Part shown: in pieces, positions 1 to 7,039 of the stretch
How the letters are laid out: each line of letters opens with the position of its first letter
Numbering within the stretch: the stretch's first letter is position 1
Source: Solirubrobacterales bacterium
GTDB taxonomy: Bacteria > Actinomycetota > Thermoleophilia > Solirubrobacterales > Solirubrobacteraceae
Reading direction: 5' to 3'
Length of the DNA stretch: 22,187 bases
Assembly (NCBI GenBank): GCA_003151895.1
Contig: PLYX01000103.1
Span: forward strand, 5,579 to 27,765
Notes under the pieces: generated by a model
The model's input: the letters and a program-made list of their open reading frames with translations, nothing else
Database searches by the model: none
Told to the model about the DNA's origin: nothing
Translations under genes and position numbers: made by a program

Positions 1-815
1 GCGTCGGCGCGCTGCCGCTCGTCGTGAACGCCTACTTCGCCACCGGCGCCTCGGAGTGGTACGGCGAGCCCCGGCGCGCCGCCGCGCTGCTCGAGGGCTG
101 GCAGCGCGCGTGTGTCGACGCGGGATGCGTGTGGGGCGGGGGGGAGTCGCCGTCGCTGTCGGGGCTCGTGGCCGATCAGGACATCGAGCTCGCCGGCGCG
201 GCGGTGGGCGCGCTGCCGGCAGGGCGCTCGGCGATCCTCGGCGAGCAGCTGAAGGCGGGGGATGAGATCGTGCTTGTGGCTTCGAGTGGTCTGCACGCCA
301 ACGGCGCCTCGCTCGCGCGGCTGCTCGTCGAGCGGCTGCCCGATGGCTACATGACCGCGCTGCCGAGCGGGCGCACGCTGGGTGAGGCGCTGCTCGACCC
401 CTCGGTGATGTATGTCCCGCTGGTGCAGGCGCTGCTCGATTCCGTGCTCGGAGTGTCGTACATCAGCCACGTCACAGGCCACGGCCTCCTGAAGTTGATG
501 CGACCTTCAAGGCCACTGACCTACCGCATCGCCAAGCTGCCACCGGTGCCCGAGGTGCTGGCGTTCCTCGCCGAGGAGGCTGGTCTCGATGCACATGACG
601 CGTACTCGACGTTCAACATGGGCTCGGGTTATGCCGTCTACTGCGAGGCGGGCGCCGGCGATGCGGTCGTCGCACTCGCGCGGCAGCTGGGTCTGGATGC
701 GCTCGTGGCGGGCTCGGTCGAGTCGGGACCGCGCCAGGTGATCGTCGAGCCGATCGGCGTGCGCTACGCCGGCGGCGAGCTCGAATTGTCGACCGTCGAG
801 CACCCACCTGGTTGA
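1..815 (+). CDS. PurM-like AIR synthase-related protein (3' part, truncated by window edge)
   Basis: The frame is open from base 3 through the GTG at 24 to TGA at 813-815, so the N-terminus lies off the left edge and the GTG is not a credible start. Seen: AIR-synthase-like blocks in the family order, namely SGLHANGASLARLL, then DPSVMYVPLV, then HVTGHGLLKLMRP, then STFNMGSGYAV. In PurM (phosphoribosylformylglycinamidine cyclo-ligase, purine synthesis) the equivalents are GLHSNG, PTRIYV, HITGGG and TFNMG. The HVTGHG variant in place of HITGGG fits the AIR synthase-related paralogues better than the housekeeping enzyme, so the substrate is uncertain. The ATP-binding N-terminal half cannot be examined here. 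Glu codons are almost all GAG, unlike the next genes. The TGA stop lies inside a possible -35 box for the downstream gene. Confidence 0.8.
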   Translation, partial: VGALPLVVNAYFATGASEWYGEPRRAAALLEGWQRACVDAGCVWGGGESPSLSGLVADQDIELAGAAVGALPAGRSAILGEQLKAGDEIVLVASSGLHANGASLARLLVERLPDGYMTALPSGRTLGEALLDPSVMYVPLVQALLDSVLGVSYISHVTGHGLLKLMRPSRPLTYRIAKLPPVPEVLAFLAEEAGLDAHDAYSTFNMGSGYAVYCEAGAGDAVVALARQLGLDALVAGSVESGPRQVIVEPIGVRYAGGELELSTVEHPPG

Positions 816-840
816 ACCTGTCTGCCGATACGGCTAATCT
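812..840 (+). promoter_or_regulatory. Candidate sigma70-type promoter for the secreted-protein gene
   Basis: TTGAAC at 812-817 and TAATCT at 835-840 are separated by 17 nt. The -35 matches consensus at four of six positions and the -10 at three. The -35 overlaps the stop codon of the PurM-like gene. A start point near 847 would give a leader of about 120 nt that includes the hairpin at 910-929. Inferred from spacing and similarity only. Confidence 0.35.
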
Positions 841-909
841 TGCGAGCAAATCGCCAATGCTCCCCGGACGCTTGAGACGTTGGGGACTCGATGTCGCCGG
901 ACCGTCAAG

Positions 910-929
910 GATCCGGAGCTACCCGGATC
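910..929. repeat. Perfect 7-bp inverted repeat in the leader of the secreted-protein gene
   Basis: GATCCGG (910-916) and CCGGATC (923-929) are perfect reverse complements around a 6-nt loop. The repeat sits about 25 nt upstream of the Shine-Dalgarno at 954-960. It could be a DNA operator or an RNA hairpin in the 5' leader. No function can be assigned from sequence alone. Confidence 0.5.
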
Positions 930-967
930 GTAGGCGGACCCGTCCCATCAACAGAGGAGAGAAGCTG

Positions 968-1753
968 ATGCGCAGAGCATCTACCCGTTTGGCCTTGCTC
1001 GGCCTTGCCGTAGCAACCCTGGGCCTGCCGGCGACCGCGGGGGCGGCGCCGGCGGTCACGCTCAAAGTCAAAGCCGTGGCGATCCCCAAGAACCCGAGCT
1101 CGAACGGCGGTCCAACCTACCCCGGAACCGGCAACATCTTCGGCGCCGGCACGGACGTCGAAGCCGAAATCACCATCAGCGGCACCGAATATGGCGGCTT
1201 CCCCTCGCCGCTGACGGGCGTCACGTTCTACACGCCGCCCGGCTCGAAGCTGACGACCAAAGGCTTCACGTCCTGTTCGGCCGCGACGCTCGAAAGCCAT
1301 GAAGTGCAGAAGTGCCCGAAGAAGTCGTTCGCCGGCCCTAAGGGCTACGCCAAGGGCGTCGTCGCCTTCGGTGGCACGCGCGTCCACGAGACGCTGACCG
1401 TGCAGCCGTTCTTCGAGTCCGGCGGCAATCTGGCGTTCTATGCCGAAGGACGGGAACCGGCCGTGATCGAACTCCTGTCGACGGGCAAATTCAGCTCGCC
1501 TTCGAGCGGGTTCGGCCCCGTCCTCACGACGGAAGTCCCGCTCGTCCTGACGGTGCCCGGCGCTCCCTACGGGTCGGTGGAATCGATCAAGGTCAAGGTC
1601 GGCGCCGCCTTCAAGCAGGGCAAAAAGCTCATCTCCTATGGCACGCTTCCCAAGAAGTGCGCCAAAGGCGGGTTCCCGGTCAAGGCCGAACTGAAGTTCT
1701 TCAGCGGAGAAACGGTCTCTGTCAGCGTGAAGGCGCCGTGCCCCAAGAAATAG
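968..1753 (+). CDS. Secreted beta-rich protein of unknown function
   Basis: 261 aa. The start is ATG 968 because GAGGAGA at 954-960 is a strong Shine-Dalgarno 7 nt upstream and the product begins with a textbook signal peptide: MRRASTR, a hydrophobic Leu/Ala stretch, then cleavage near ATAGA-AP (about residue 27). The in-frame ATG further upstream at 812 would bury this signal. The mature part is rich in Gly, Thr, Ser, Lys and alternating hydrophobic residues, suggesting an all-beta fold. It has four cysteines in two close pairs (SCSAATL...QKCPKK and KKCAKGG...APCPKK), consistent with disulfides outside the cell. No catalytic motif or membrane anchor is seen. Glu is written mostly GAA, as in the mce genes downstream and unlike the gene upstream. 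It lies immediately before the mce operon in the same direction but is separated from it by three strong hairpins, so co-function with Mce is only a guess. Confidence 0.8.
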   Translation: MRRASTRLALLGLAVATLGLPATAGAAPAVTLKVKAVAIPKNPSSNGGPTYPGTGNIFGAGTDVEAEITISGTEYGGFPSPLTGVTFYTPPGSKLTTKGFTSCSAATLESHEVQKCPKKSFAGPKGYAKGVVAFGGTRVHETLTVQPFFESGGNLAFYAEGREPAVIELLSTGKFSSPSSGFGPVLTTEVPLVLTVPGAPYGSVESIKVKVGAAFKQGKKLISYGTLPKKCAKGGFPVKAELKFFSGETVSVSVKAPCPKK

Positions 1754-1783
1754 GTCGGCTCCGGAGGTGGCGATAGAAGCATG

Positions 1784-1816
1784 GCGGCGGCCGCCCTCGC
1801 TGAGAGCGGCCGCCGC
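1784..1816 (+). terminator. GC-rich hairpin after the secreted-protein gene, terminator-like
   Basis: The 11-bp arms GCGGCGGCCGC (1784-1794) and GCGGCCGCCGC (1806-1816) are perfectly complementary around an 11-nt loop, about 30 nt after the stop codon. A G-U and a T-A pair can extend the stem outward. There is no T-run after it, so it would be an atypical intrinsic terminator or a transcript-stabilising 3' hairpin. Confidence 0.55.
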
Positions 1817-1848
1817 TAGGACTTAGAGAAGGCCAGCGGAAAAGACAT

Positions 1849-1889
1849 CTCAGGGGGACGCGCGCTCGGCTCGGCGCGTCCCATCTGAG
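1849..1889. repeat. Second intergenic hairpin (9 bp plus 5 bp stem)
   Basis: GGGACGCGC (1855-1863) pairs perfectly with GCGCGTCCC (1874-1882) around a 10-nt loop. Outside a small internal loop, CTCAG (1849-1853) pairs with CTGAG (1885-1889). The structure works on both strands. It lies between the terminator-like hairpin and the mce start and may be a terminator, an attenuator or an operator. Confidence 0.6.
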
Positions 1890-1902
1890 CGACAGCGGGA
1901 AG

Positions 1903-1932
1903 GGGCGGCCCGGTTCACAGGATGGGCCGCCC
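1903..1932. repeat. Third intergenic hairpin, just upstream of the mce operon
   Basis: GGGCGGCCC (1903-1911) and GGGCCGCCC (1924-1932) are perfect reverse complements around a 12-nt loop, ending 32 nt before the TTG start of the first mce gene. The downstream arm is followed by TCTCCTCGTT, pyrimidine-rich but not a clean T-run. It could attenuate read-through into mce or form the 5' end structure of the mce mRNA. Confidence 0.6.
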
Positions 1933-1950
1933 TCTCCTCGTTATCAACAC

Positions 1951-1956
1951 AGAGGT
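1951..1956 (+). promoter_or_regulatory. Shine-Dalgarno that selects the TTG start of the first mce gene
   Basis: AGAGGT lies 8 nt upstream of TTG 1965. The competing in-frame ATG 1998 has AGGAGG (1989-1994) only 3 nt away, which is too close, and starting there would remove the basic residues that precede the membrane segment. Confidence 0.5.
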
Positions 1957-1964
1957 AGATTGGG

Positions 1965-3524
1965 TTGAGGACGCAGAACGATGGGTTCAGGAGGGGTATG
2001 GCCGCAGTCGCGGGCGCCGCCTGCGTGGCCGCGCTCGTCGCCGTGGTCCTGCTCGCCACCTCAGCCGGCGGCTCGAGCGGCGGCTACACGGTCCGCGCGA
2101 TCTTCGACGACGCCGCCAACCTGACCGTCGGCGAGGACGTCAAGATCGACGGCGTCAAGGTCGGGACGGTCGGATCGGTCACGCCCACCCCGCAGGCCAG
2201 GGCCGCGGTCGTGCTCAACATCGACAACCCGGGCTTTCAGGACTTCCTCGAAGATGCCAGTTGCACGATCCGCCCGCAGGCGCTGATCGGCGAGAAGTTC
2301 GTCGACTGCCTGCCAACCCAGCCGCGCGTTGAAGGCACGAAACCGCCGGAAAAGCTGAAGGTGATCCCGCCGGGCCAGGAAGGCGCGGGTCAGGTGCTGC
2401 TGCCGGTGACCAGGACGCACAGCCCGGTGGACGTGGATCTGCTCGGCGACATCACGCGCCTGCCCGAGGCCCAGCGTCTGACGATCATCCTCAACGAGCT
2501 GGGCGCGGGCTTCGCCGGGCGCGGCTCCGACCTGAACGCGGTCATCCGCCGCGCCAACCCGGCCCTGCAGGGGCTCGAACAGGTGCTGGCGATCCTCGCG
2601 AACGAGAACAAGGTGCTGACCGACCTGGCGGTCGAAGGCGATCGCGCGACCGCGCCGCTCGCAGCCGACCGCGGACGGCTCGTGGGCTTCATCAACCAGA
2701 GCAAGACGGTCGCCCAGGCGACCGCCAATCACCGTGGCGCGCTCGGCCAGAACTTCGCCGACTTCCCCGCCTTCCTCGAACAGCTCGGGCCGGCGATGGA
2801 ACGGCTCGGACGCTTCGCCGATCAGACCACGCCCACCTTCGAAGCTCTCGGCGTCGCAGCGCCCGGCATCGACAAGACGTTCGAGAACATCGGGCCGTTC
2901 TCCAAATCCTTCGAAGGCTTCCTCCAGACATTCGGCAAGAACGCCAAAAGCACCGCGTCTGCGCTTGCCGCGGTCGAACCGCTGCTGTCGCTGGCAAAGG
3001 CGCTCGGCAAGAACGCCAAGCCGTTCGCCGGCAACTTCTCCGGGCTGCTCACCAGCCTGCGTTCCACCGGCGGTCTCGAGCGCCTGCTCGACTTCATCTA
3101 CCTGGGCGCGGGCAGCGTGAACGGCTACGACGCGCTGGGGCACTTCCTGCGCGCTGAAATCTTTGCAAGCACATGCCTGACCTACTCGATCGAAACCAAC
3201 CCGACCTGCTCGACCGGGAAATTCATCGGCGCGAGCGCCTCGAGCGCGAAGGCTTCCGCCGCGAGCGCAGGTTCGACGAGCGTCGTTATGCAGCGCACCC
3301 TCGCCGTGTTGAAAGGCATGACGCCTGCTCAGGCGATCGCCAAGTACCCGGGCTCGATCACAGCCGATGCGGGCGCCGTGCCCGGCGCCCTGCCGAGCAC
3401 GTCTGGCGCAACCCCCGCGGCCCAGCCGGTCGGCGGGGCCGCGGCCGGCACCACCTACTATGCGCCCGCCGAAGAAGGCTCCGAAGCGAGCGGCATGCTG
3501 CTCAACTACCTGCTCGGCAATTGA
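1965..3524 (+). CDS. Mce family protein 1 (first gene of the mce operon)
   Basis: 519 aa from TTG 1965. Order of parts: short basic N-terminus (FRRG), one membrane anchor at about 12-33, MCE/MlaD-type core at about 40-117 (YTVRAIFDDAANLTVGEDV, then VKIDGVKVGTV), a long helical region to about 400, then an Ala/Ser/Gly-rich tail. MCE proteins form hexameric rings that carry lipids or sterols between membrane and envelope; in actinobacteria six different Mce chains assemble with YrbE permeases and the MceG ATPase. The core contains two cysteines (DASC, FVDC) and the tail another close pair (TCLTYSIETNPTC), so disulfides outside the membrane are likely. A stop codon at 1956 limits upstream extension. 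It is followed after 13 nt by the transglycosylase gene instead of directly by the next mce gene. Substrate unknown. Confidence 0.88.
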   Translation: MRTQNDGFRRGMAAVAGAACVAALVAVVLLATSAGGSSGGYTVRAIFDDAANLTVGEDVKIDGVKVGTVGSVTPTPQARAAVVLNIDNPGFQDFLEDASCTIRPQALIGEKFVDCLPTQPRVEGTKPPEKLKVIPPGQEGAGQVLLPVTRTHSPVDVDLLGDITRLPEAQRLTIILNELGAGFAGRGSDLNAVIRRANPALQGLEQVLAILANENKVLTDLAVEGDRATAPLAADRGRLVGFINQSKTVAQATANHRGALGQNFADFPAFLEQLGPAMERLGRFADQTTPTFEALGVAAPGIDKTFENIGPFSKSFEGFLQTFGKNAKSTASALAAVEPLLSLAKALGKNAKPFAGNFSGLLTSLRSTGGLERLLDFIYLGAGSVNGYDALGHFLRAEIFASTCLTYSIETNPTCSTGKFIGASASSAKASAASAGSTSVVMQRTLAVLKGMTPAQAIAKYPGSITADAGAVPGALPSTSGATPAAQPVGGAAAGTTYYAPAEEGSEASGMLLNYLLGN

Positions 3525-3537
3525 TCCGACATCGACG

Positions 3538-5628
3538 ATGATCCGACGACCGCTCACAGCCGCGCTGCTCCCGCCCCTTGCGGCGCTCGCCGTCTTGATC
3601 CCGGCGACCGAGGCGTTCGCCGGCGCGACCGCCACCGTCCCGACGCCGGAAGGCTCGGCGCCCACCTCGGAAACGACGACCGTGCCCGCGCCGCCGCCGC
3701 CGTCCGAACCGTCTCCGACGACCACCACCACGAGCACAGCCACTGGCACGACCCCCACCACGACGACAACCACCGAAACCACAACGGCTCCCGCGCTGGA
3801 AGCACGTACGCAGCATTCGCAGCCGCCCACGGTGGTCACCCACGTCCACGGGAGCACTCCTCAAGCGCAGTCGCCGACAAAGCCCGGGACGACCGCAAAC
3901 ACCAGGGCCATGTCGCCGTCAACATTGACGCCACCCCTGCCCTCGACGCTGGGCGGATCGCTGTCGGGCGTCCCGAGCTTCTTCATCGACAGCTTCAGCA
4001 TCCCGCCGTTCCTGCTGCCGATCTACCAGGCCGCGGGCGCCGCCTACGGCATCCCGTGGCAGGTGCTCGCCGCGATCAACGAAGTCGAGACCGACTACGG
4101 CCGCGACCTGAGCGTGTCGACCGCGGGCGCCGAGGGCTGGATGCAGTTCCTGCCGAGCGAGTGGGGGCAGTATGGGGTCGACGTCAACAACGACGGCTTC
4201 GAGGACCCCTACAACCCGGCCGACGCGATCTTCGCGGCCGCCCGCTACCTCGAGCAGGCCGGTGGCGACACGGACATCCGAGCGGCGGTGTTCGCCTACA
4301 ACCACTCGCAGGCGTACGTCAACTCGGTCCTGTTGCGCGCACGGCTGCTCGGCGGCACGCCCCCTGAACTGCTCGGGGCGATCACCGGGCTGACCGAAGC
4401 GCGCTTCCCCGTGTACGCGGCCTCGCACTACAGCGACGGCTTCCCGGCCACCGAAGGCGCGTCGCCCCACACGGTCGCCGGGACCACAATCGATTCCCAG
4501 GACGGGGCGCCCGTGATCGCCGTGCAGGACGGGCGCATCGTTCAGATCGCCCAGGGCGGGCCGCTCGGGCGCAGCATCTCGCTGAGAGATTCTTACGGCA
4601 ACACCTACACCTACTCTGAGCTCGGCGCCACCGCGACGCTCTACCCGGTGCTCGAAGCGGTTGAATCGCGCCCACCCGCCCGCGCGAGCGCGCCGGGTGC
4701 GTCGAGCGTCGCGCTCGGCACGACACCGGCCTCAAGCGGCGCCACGCGCATGTTCAGGGCAGGTTCGGAGAACGTCTACCTGCATCCACTGCGAGTCGGA
4801 GCGCAGGTGATCGCCGGCACCGTGCTCGGCCACGTTGGCCCGGGCGCCGAACCGCACGTCGTCTTCCAAATACGCCCGGCGGGCGTCGGCGCGCCGCTGA
4901 TCGACCCCAAGCCGATCCTCGACGGCTGGGTCAAGCTGCAGAGCTCCTCCGCCGTGAAAGCGAAGGGTCGTGACCCGTTCGCGAAGATCTCGCCGAGCGC
5001 GGGCCAGGCGCTGCTCGAGTCAAAGACGCAGCTGGAGCAGCAGGTCCCGCGCGACCGTGGCATTCACCTCGCGTCGTGCGAGCGGCGCCTGATCGGAGAC
5101 GGCCGGGCCGACCGGCGGGTGCTCGCCGCGCTCGAGTTCCTCTCCGCCTCGGGGTTGAAGCCGACCGTCTCCTCACGCAGCTGTACGCAGGCGTCCGCGG
5201 CCGGCCGCGGTGTGCCACCGGCCGGCGTCGCGGGAGATGCGGTCGACATCTCGGCGATCAACGGGCTCCCCGTCGCGAGTCCGAGTGGGCCGGCCTCGAT
5301 CGCAACCGTCGCCGCGCGCAAGCTTGCTGGGCTGCAGGGCGTCATGAAACCACTCCAGATCGCGAGCGCGACCCGCCTTGCGGGCGTCGCCCACACCGTC
5401 GCCCTGCCGGGCTACGCCGGTCTGATCCACATCGCCTTCACCCCGCTCGGCGGCGGCGAGGCGCACACCGCCGGGGTCATCGGCAACGGGCTGACCCCCG
5501 CGCAGTGGCTCGAGCTCGTCGCCCGTCTTGGCGAGGTGCCCGACCCCACGGTCAGCACCAAACCCTCCCCGGCCGCGATTCCCGACCACCCGAGCGCGGT
5601 CTCCTCGTCCGTCACGGAAGGCAGGTAG
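3538..5628 (+). CDS. Secreted MltB-like lytic transglycosylase with degenerate M23-like domain
   Basis: 696 aa from ATG 3538, chosen because it begins a signal peptide (MIRRPLT, hydrophobic stretch, ATEAFAGA) just after the preceding stop; in-frame starts further upstream would overlap the first mce gene. Residues about 30-130 are a Thr/Pro-rich linker. A lytic transglycosylase domain spans about 155-272, with VETDYG (probable catalytic E184), GAEGWMQFLPSEW, and NNDGFEDPYNPADAI, as in MltB/SLT_2 enzymes that cleave peptidoglycan glycan strands. Residues about 300-445 resemble a LytM/M23 endopeptidase: H311...D319 resemble the first zinc motif, but E361 stands where the YxHL histidine is expected and the HxH motif reads HVVF (H440), so it is probably inactive. 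The last 190 residues hold the only two cysteines (C514, C549) and an AVDIS segment faintly like M15 peptidases, unassigned. It lies inside the mce operon with 13 and 4 nt gaps, implying co-expression and a wall-remodelling role tied to Mce. Confidence 0.85.
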   Translation: MIRRPLTAALLPPLAALAVLIPATEAFAGATATVPTPEGSAPTSETTTVPAPPPPSEPSPTTTTTSTATGTTPTTTTTTETTTAPALEARTQHSQPPTVVTHVHGSTPQAQSPTKPGTTANTRAMSPSTLTPPLPSTLGGSLSGVPSFFIDSFSIPPFLLPIYQAAGAAYGIPWQVLAAINEVETDYGRDLSVSTAGAEGWMQFLPSEWGQYGVDVNNDGFEDPYNPADAIFAAARYLEQAGGDTDIRAAVFAYNHSQAYVNSVLLRARLLGGTPPELLGAITGLTEARFPVYAASHYSDGFPATEGASPHTVAGTTIDSQDGAPVIAVQDGRIVQIAQGGPLGRSISLRDSYGNTYTYSELGATATLYPVLEAVESRPPARASAPGASSVALGTTPASSGATRMFRAGSENVYLHPLRVGAQVIAGTVLGHVGPGAEPHVVFQIRPAGVGAPLIDPKPILDGWVKLQSSSAVKAKGRDPFAKISPSAGQALLESKTQLEQQVPRDRGIHLASCERRLIGDGRADRRVLAALEFLSASGLKPTVSSRSCTQASAAGRGVPPAGVAGDAVDISAINGLPVASPSGPASIATVAARKLAGLQGVMKPLQIASATRLAGVAHTVALPGYAGLIHIAFTPLGGGEAHTAGVIGNGLTPAQWLELVARLGEVPDPTVSTKPSPAAIPDHPSAVSSSVTEGR

Positions 5629-5632
5629 CGCG

Positions 5633-7039
5633 ATGGCGACCACCGTCCCGCCGAGCCCTCCGGCATCCACGCCGCCGCCGCCGCCGCCGCCGCCGCCTGT
5701 CCGTCCGCCGCGGCGTGCGAATGCCGTGCGCATCGGCGCTGTCGGCGCGCTCGCCGCGGTTGTCGCGATCCTGCTGGCGCTCGTGCTTGCCGGCGGCGGA
5801 GGCGCGACCTACCAGCTGATCTTCCCGGAATCCCCCCAGCTCGTGCGCGGCGACCAGGTGCAGGTAGGCGGCGTGCCGGTGGGCTCGATCAAGGACATCA
5901 CACTGCTGTCCAATTACAACGTGCGCATCACCGTCAACGTCGAATCTTCGCTGGCTCCGCTGCACGAGGGCACGACCGCCGAAGTCAGGGTGCCGTCGCT
6001 GTCGAGCGTCGCCAACCGCTACATCGCGCTCTCACCCGGACCCAACAACCGACCAGCGCTGCCGTCCGGCTCGACTTTGCCAACCACCGCGACCCACGGC
6101 GTGGTCGACCTCGATCAGCTGTTTAGCATCTTCAACGCAAAGACACGCAAGGGCTTGCAGCAGCTGATCCAGGGCTCGGCCGAACAGTACTCAGGCGTGG
6201 CGCCCCAGCTGCAGGTCGATGCGCGCTACTTCCCACCATCGCTGGCGGCGCTCGACCACGTGCTCGCCGAGCTCGGGCGCAGCCAGCCGACGTTCGCCGG
6301 CTTCCTCGTGGAAACCGCCAAGGCGACCACCGTCCTGGCAGGGCGCAGCCAGCAGCTCACCGAACTGATCAGCCATGGCGATACCGCGCTCGGCGCGCTC
6401 GGATCGCAACAGTCCAACCTCGCCGCGGGCCTGAAGGCGCTCCCCATGACGTTCAGGGAGGGCAACCGCACGTTCGAAACGCTGCCGGCGACACTTGCCG
6501 ACCTGACCAAGCTGGTTGACGTCTCCAAGCCGGACACGAAGACGCTCGCTTCCTTCGTGACCAAGCTGCGCCCGCTCGTCATCACAGCCACGCCGGTCGT
6601 GGGCGACTTCAGCGAAGCGATCAGCAAGCCCGGCTCGAGCAACGATCTGACCGAAGCGGCGCTGGCGCTGCCGGGGCTTGCGCAAGCGCTCGTGACCGCC
6701 TCGCCCAACGGCGTGAAGTCGCTTGAAGAATCGCTGCCCGTAACAGCGCTGTTCGGGCCATACACCCCAGATCTCGAGGGGCTGATACGCGACTTCGGTC
6801 AGGGCACCGCCTACTACGACGCGAACGGTCACTACGCGCGCGTCGCAGGCATGTTCCCCGACTTCGAGCTCGGCTCGGAAAACACGCTCAAACCGGCAAA
6901 CCCGGCGCAGGTGCTGGCGGGCCTGAAGACCGGCCAGCTGCGCCGCTGTCCCGGCTCCGGCACCCAGCCGGCGGCGGACGGCTCCTCGCCCTTCGCCGAC
7001 AACGGCCAGCTCGGCTGCGACCCGACACAGGTCCCGTGA
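5633..7039 (+). CDS. Mce family protein 2, with proline-rich cytoplasmic N-terminus
   Basis: 468 aa from ATG 5633, 4 nt after the transglycosylase stop; this overrides longer in-frame starts that would lie inside that gene. The N-terminus is Pro-rich with nine consecutive prolines (14-22), then RPPRR. The membrane anchor is at about 33-54, the MCE core at about 58-138 (TYQLIFPESPQLVRGDQVQV, then GGVPVGSI), followed by a long helical region. The C-terminus has the only two cysteines (LRRCPG and LGCDP). Role as for the other Mce chains: one subunit of a presumed hetero-hexameric lipid conduit anchored in the cytoplasmic membrane. The stop TGA (7037-7039) shares its last base with the ATG of the next gene, indicating translational coupling. 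Confidence 0.87.
   Translation: MATTVPPSPPASTPPPPPPPPPVRPPRRANAVRIGAVGALAAVVAILLALVLAGGGGATYQLIFPESPQLVRGDQVQVGGVPVGSIKDITLLSNYNVRITVNVESSLAPLHEGTTAEVRVPSLSSVANRYIALSPGPNNRPALPSGSTLPTTATHGVVDLDQLFSIFNAKTRKGLQQLIQGSAEQYSGVAPQLQVDARYFPPSLAALDHVLAELGRSQPTFAGFLVETAKATTVLAGRSQQLTELISHGDTALGALGSQQSNLAAGLKALPMTFREGNRTFETLPATLADLTKLVDVSKPDTKTLASFVTKLRPLVITATPVVGDFSEAISKPGSSNDLTEAALALPGLAQALVTASPNGVKSLEESLPVTALFGPYTPDLEGLIRDFGQGTAYYDANGHYARVAGMFPDFELGSENTLKPANPAQVLAGLKTGQLRRCPGSGTQPAADGSSPFADNGQLGCDPTQVP
5672..5698 (+). repeat. (CCG)8-CCT trinucleotide tract encoding nine prolines
   Basis: Eight CCG codons at 5672-5695 followed by CCT encode P14-P22 of Mce protein 2. Length changes would stay in frame, so the tract would alter the length of the cytoplasmic Pro run and not switch the gene off. 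Consecutive prolines slow ribosomes and normally require EF-P. Confidence 0.8.

Noticed and set aside
812..967. N-terminal extension of the secreted protein from ATG 812
   Set aside because: It would overlap the previous stop codon, lacks a ribosome site, and would place 52 residues before an otherwise normal signal peptide; ATG 968 has a strong Shine-Dalgarno.
1917..1961. Promoter for the mce operon near CAGGAT (1917-1922) or TAGATT (1956-1961)
   Set aside because: Neither has a -35-like hexamer at 16-18 nt; TAGATT is only 3 nt from the start codon.
1998..2000. ATG 1998 as start of the first mce gene
   Set aside because: AGGAGG is only 3 nt away, and the resulting protein loses the positive charges before the anchor. 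TTG 1965 with AGAGGT fits better, though not certainly.
2061..3857. 598-aa minus-strand open frame opposite the first mce gene
   Set aside because: Low-complexity Arg/Gly/Val composition typical of the antisense of a high-GC gene; the + strand encodes a clear Mce protein and a signal peptide here.
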